Source: Brevibacterium oceani
Lineage (GTDB): Bacteria; Actinomycetota; Actinomycetes; Actinomycetales; Brevibacteriaceae
Assembly: GCF_013623835.1 (NCBI RefSeq)
Contig: NZ_JABKDE010000004.1
Coordinates: 372,001-436,000, forward strand
DNA length: 64,000 nt
Direction of reading: 5' to 3'
The first letter of the stretch is position 1, and each line of letters opens with the position of its first letter. Made by a program: the position numbers and the translations under genes. The notes beneath the pieces were generated by a model. It ran no database searches. It saw only the letters and a list, made by a program, of their open reading frames with translations, and was not told the origin of the DNA. This document shows positions 61,288-64,000 of the stretch, piece by piece.

Positions 61288-62298
61288 ATGAGCCACCCAG
61301 CCTCTCAGGCCACCTTCACCGGTGACGACGCCCAGCTCGCGGCGGAGATCTCGACTCAGTTGGACGCCGTCGAGGCCAGGCTCTATGAGGTGACCGCGCA
61401 GATGCGTCGGCTGCCCGACGAGACCTCGAAGCATCTGCTGGCCGCCGGCGGCAAACGCGCCCGCCCGAACCTCGTGCTGCTCACCGCCCGCCTGGGTCAG
61501 GCCGACACCGAGGACATCATCGACGCGGCCGTGGCCGTCGAGCTCATCCACCTCGCCTCGCTCTACCACGACGACGTCATGGATGACGCTCCCGTGCGCC
61601 GCGGGGCACCGGCCGCCCACGAGGTGTGGGGCAACTCGGTGGCCATCCTCACCGGCGACCTGCTATTCTCAAAGGCCTCCGGGGTGACGGCGAAGCTCGG
61701 TCCCGAGGCCGTGCGCATCCAGGCCGAGACCTTCGAACGCCTCGTCCTCGGTCAGCTCAACGAATTCGCCGGACCGCCCGAGGGCGCCGACGTCATTGAT
61801 CACTACATCCAGGTGCTCGCGGACAAGACGGGCTCGCTCATCGCCACTTCGGCGCAGTTCGGGGTCATGTTCTCCGGCGCGGATCCGGCGCTGGCCGAGC
61901 CCGTGCGCACCTTCGGTGAGCGTGTGGGCGTGGCCTTCCAGCTCGCCGACGACATCATCGACCTCACCACGACGAGCTCCGAGTCCGGCAAGACCCCGGG
62001 CACGGACCTGCGCGAACGCGTTCCGACCCTGCCCGTGCTCTACGTGCGGGCCGCTGCCGCCGACGGTGATGATTCCGCCGCAGAGGTGGTGCGCCTCCTC
62101 GATGAGGATTTGAGCTCCGACGTCGCCTTGGAGACCGCTCGGGCCGCCCTGGCCGCGCACCCCGTGACCGAACGTGCCCGCGCCGAGGCTCTGCGCTGGG
62201 CCGATGAGGCGAAGGTCGCCCTCGCACCGCTGCCGGCAGGACAGGTGAAAGACTCCCTGTTCGCGTTCGCCGACTCCGTCGTCGCCCGCACCTCCTGA
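61288..62298 (+). CDS. Polyprenyl diphosphate synthase (menaquinone side chain)
   Basis: The 336-residue trans-prenyl synthase has both aspartate-rich motifs, LYHDDVMDDAPVRRG (first DDxxD) and QLADDIIDLTTTS (second), plus GGKRARPNLVLL near residue 53. Small residues before the first motif (LIHLASLYHDD) suit a long-chain product of about C35-C45 for menaquinone. It follows menJ by 45 bp in the same direction. Hepta- versus octaprenyl specificity cannot be read from the sequence by eye. Confidence 0.92.
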   Translation: MSHPASQATFTGDDAQLAAEISTQLDAVEARLYEVTAQMRRLPDETSKHLLAAGGKRARPNLVLLTARLGQADTEDIIDAAVAVELIHLASLYHDDVMDDAPVRRGAPAAHEVWGNSVAILTGDLLFSKASGVTAKLGPEAVRIQAETFERLVLGQLNEFAGPPEGADVIDHYIQVLADKTGSLIATSAQFGVMFSGADPALAEPVRTFGERVGVAFQLADDIIDLTTTSSESGKTPGTDLRERVPTLPVLYVRAAAADGDDSAAEVVRLLDEDLSSDVALETARAALAAHPVTERARAEALRWADEAKVALAPLPAGQVKDSLFAFADSVVARTS

Positions 62299-62357
62299 AC
62301 TTCTCTGGCTGAATTCTCCGTTCCGCATCACCGCGGCCGAAGCAAGGACGAACAGCG

Positions 62358-63425
62358 ATGACCAGCCCCACGGCACCGGTGCCCTCACACTCCTCACGAC
62401 GACTGGCTCCCGCCGATTGGATCGGCCTGGGCGTCCTCGTCGCAGTCCTCGTGGTGGGGCTGAGCTGGTCGAAATGGCTGCCCTACTGGGATAAGGCCCG
62501 GACGATGAGCCAGACCTCGATGTGGGACGGAGGCCCGCTCTTCGACGCGGCCGGCGACACGATCTCGTTCGCCGGGGCCTGGGACTTCACGCTCGTGTAC
62601 TTCACCGCCGTGTGGAAGGCGCTGCTCGTGGCACTGCTCGTCGCCGCGGCCATCGATGCCCTCGTGCCTCGCGGTTGGCTGGCCCGGCTGCTCAACCGTC
62701 GCAGCCACACGGGCCAGGCCCTCGTCGGAGCCGCCCTGTCCACGCCGAGCATGATGTGCACCTGCTGTGCGGCACCCGTCGCCGCGGGTCTGCGCGACAC
62801 CGGGGTGAGACGATCCGCGGCGCTGGCGTACTGGGTCGGCAATCCGCTGCTCAATCCGGCCGTGCTCATCTTCTTGGCCCTCGTCCTGCCCTGGCAGTAC
62901 GTGGCCGTGCGCATCGTCTTCGCCCTCCTCATCGCCGTCGGCGCCAGCGCGCTCATCGGACGGTGGATCACGGGAGGCGCCGAGGCTGCGCCCGACCCGA
63001 GCCCCACCTCGCCGAGGCTGCCCTCCCTGCCCGTGCGCTACCTTCGGTCGCTGGGCCGGTTCACACTCATCCTCGTGCCCGAGCACCTCGCACTCGTCTT
63101 CCTCGTCGGGCTGCTCGCTCCGTGGCTGACCGGAGTCTACGGACTCGAAGCGCAGCTGGGTGCCGGCGCGGTGCTCGTGGCGGCGATCGTGGCGACGCTG
63201 CTCGTCATCCCGACCGGGGGAGAGATCCCGATCATCCTCACCTTCCTGCCGCTGGGGGTCGGTGCCGGCGTCACCGGTGTCCTGCTCATCGCCCTGCCGG
63301 CCCTGAGCATTCCGTCGATGGTCATGGTCGGCAAGGCGATGGGATGGAAGACGACCGCGGCGATGGGTGCCGCCGTAGCGGTGGTCGCGATGCTCGCCGG
63401 AGGAGTGCTGGCGGTGCTGAGCTGA
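62358..63425 (+). CDS. ArsP/DUF318-family permease
   Basis: The 355-residue membrane protein has about ten membrane segments and duplicated permease motifs: LSTPSMMCTCCAAPVAAGLR with adjacent cysteines (about 128-147) and VIPTGGEIPIILTFLPLGVG. This is the ArsP_1 permease group, which includes methylarsenite exporters. No arsenic-resistance gene is nearby, so the substrate is open. It begins 60 bp after the polyprenyl synthase gene and may be read from the same transcript. It is convergent with rarD. Confidence 0.78.
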   Translation: MTSPTAPVPSHSSRRLAPADWIGLGVLVAVLVVGLSWSKWLPYWDKARTMSQTSMWDGGPLFDAAGDTISFAGAWDFTLVYFTAVWKALLVALLVAAAIDALVPRGWLARLLNRRSHTGQALVGAALSTPSMMCTCCAAPVAAGLRDTGVRRSAALAYWVGNPLLNPAVLIFLALVLPWQYVAVRIVFALLIAVGASALIGRWITGGAEAAPDPSPTSPRLPSLPVRYLRSLGRFTLILVPEHLALVFLVGLLAPWLTGVYGLEAQLGAGAVLVAAIVATLLVIPTGGEIPIILTFLPLGVGAGVTGVLLIALPALSIPSMVMVGKAMGWKTTAAMGAAVAVVAMLAGGVLAVLS

Positions 63426-63541
63426 TCCACGGTCGGTGTCGGCCGCCTCGGCGAGGTTGGCTGCGGTTTCGGCGGACCGAGCCGGGGCGCGCCCCGGTCG
63501 GATTCGATGCCCGCTGGCGCGGTCGACCGTCGGCCGGTGCC

Positions 63542-64000
63542 TCAGCCGATGCGAGGATGCCTGCGCGACTGGCGGATCATGTCTGTGCACAGCAGGATGA
63601 CGGCGATCCAGATGATGAGGAAGCCGATCCACCTCGTCGTCGACATCGTCTCACCGAAGACGGCGACACCGAGGATGAACTGCATCGTCGGGGCTATGTA
63701 CTGCAGCATGCCCACCCACGACAGGGGGATCCTGCGCGCGGCGGCACCGAAGAGGATGAGGGGAATTGCCGTGAGGGGGCCGGTGGCCAGGAGGATGACC
63801 ACGTGCCATGCACCGAAGCCGGTGAAGGTGCCGACACCCTGGGAAGCGAGGTAGAGCAGGAAGCCGATACTCGGGATGGTGAGCACGGCGGTCTCGACCG
63901 TCATGCCCTCGAGTGCACCGACGGTCCCGCCGACCTTGTTCTTCACGAGGCCGTAGAGGCCGAAGGAGAGTGCGACGGTGAGGGCGAGGTAGGGGAATCG
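63542..64000 (-). CDS. rarD: RarD-like EamA/DMT-family transporter (5' end outside the window)
   Basis: The last 152 residues of the protein are visible. The frame is open to the right edge and the residues there (PYLALTVALSFGLYGLVKNK) match the RarD family block before GALEGMTVETAVLTIP. Five membrane segments follow, including MLQYIAPTMQFILGVAVFGE. RarD proteins are drug/metabolite-type permeases of unclear substrate. The GTG at 63946 is internal and not the start. The 116-bp gap to the convergent permease holds a loop-free 16-bp palindrome at 63482-63497. Confidence 0.88.
   Translation of the reverse strand, partial: RFPYLALTVALSFGLYGLVKNKVGGTVGALEGMTVETAVLTIPSIGFLLYLASQGVGTFTGFGAWHVVILLATGPLTAIPLILFGAAARRIPLSWVGMLQYIAPTMQFILGVAVFGETMSTTRWIGFLIIWIAVILLCTDMIRQSRRHPRIG

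Noticed and set aside
63482-63497. 16-bp loop-free palindrome CCGGGGCGCGCCCCGG between the ArsP-type permease and rarD
   Set aside because: Without a loop it is a poor terminator, and such GC palindromes are expected by chance in this base composition.
1-64000. CRISPR arrays, prophage and insertion sequences
   Set aside because: No regularly spaced repeats of 24-40 bp, phage structural genes or transposase motifs were seen.

Overview
The window is a gene-dense stretch of a high-GC actinobacterial chromosome, most like Brevibacterium or a close relative. This assignment is inferred from gene content and was not searched. Supporting signs are a bS22-type 32-residue ribosomal peptide, Rex followed by the heme genes, a fused CobA/HemD-type protein, a MenJ-type menaquinone reductase, a RamA/MctBC-like acetate module, DUF4229 and DUF4916 proteins, frequent GTG/TTG starts, and many ATG codons lying 6-7 nt after a TAnnnT box, which suggests leaderless mRNAs. 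No insertion sequence, prophage or CRISPR array was seen.

Layout. 1-13.2 kb: radA and map; an ALDH7-type aldehyde dehydrogenase with a DAO-family flavoenzyme under a divergent LysR regulator (probably lysine/pipecolate or related amine catabolism); small enzymes; then a TPP-riboswitch-controlled ykoEDC-type ECF transporter for thiamin precursor, a tandem UspA protein and a degenerate Nudix protein. 13.4-17.8 kb: prpDBC 2-methylcitrate cycle genes plus a crotonase. 17.8-25.3 kb: exopolyphosphatase, glpD, glpF-glpK, a TIM-barrel isomerase and proC. 25.4-28.4 kb: a RamA-like LuxR regulator divergent from a DUF485/ActP (MctBC-like) monocarboxylate transporter. 28.5-30.1 kb: the one island-like segment, an AbiEi/DUF559-like gene between two imperfect direct repeats, next to tRNA-Gly(CCC). 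30.4-34.4 kb: KtrA/KtrB-type potassium uptake, acuC, bS22 and a glutaredoxin.

34.4-46.9 kb is a long co-directional and mostly overlapping run: rex, a hemA-hemC fusion, hemD, hemB, a marR gene, hemL, a histidine phosphatase gene, then resA-ccdA-resB-ccsA for cytochrome c maturation. It joins tetrapyrrole synthesis to a major heme consumer under a likely redox sensor. 47.2-62.3 kb holds the menaquinone pathway in several short transcription units on both strands: menA, menE, menB, an alpha/beta hydrolase, menC, menD, menF, menG, menJ and a polyprenyl diphosphate synthase, interrupted by a lipoprotein and an esterase. The end holds an ArsP-type permease and a truncated rarD.

Together the genes describe an aerobic respiratory organism with strong short-chain fatty acid (acetate/propionate), glycerol and amino-acid catabolism, and its own synthesis of heme, cytochrome c and menaquinone. 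The most unusual items are the single-frame HemA-HemC fusion, the repeat-flanked AbiEi/DUF559 island, a TPP riboswitch whose 5' arm can pair into the terminator of the upstream gene, and an alpha/beta hydrolase between menB and menC that could fill the missing MenH step.
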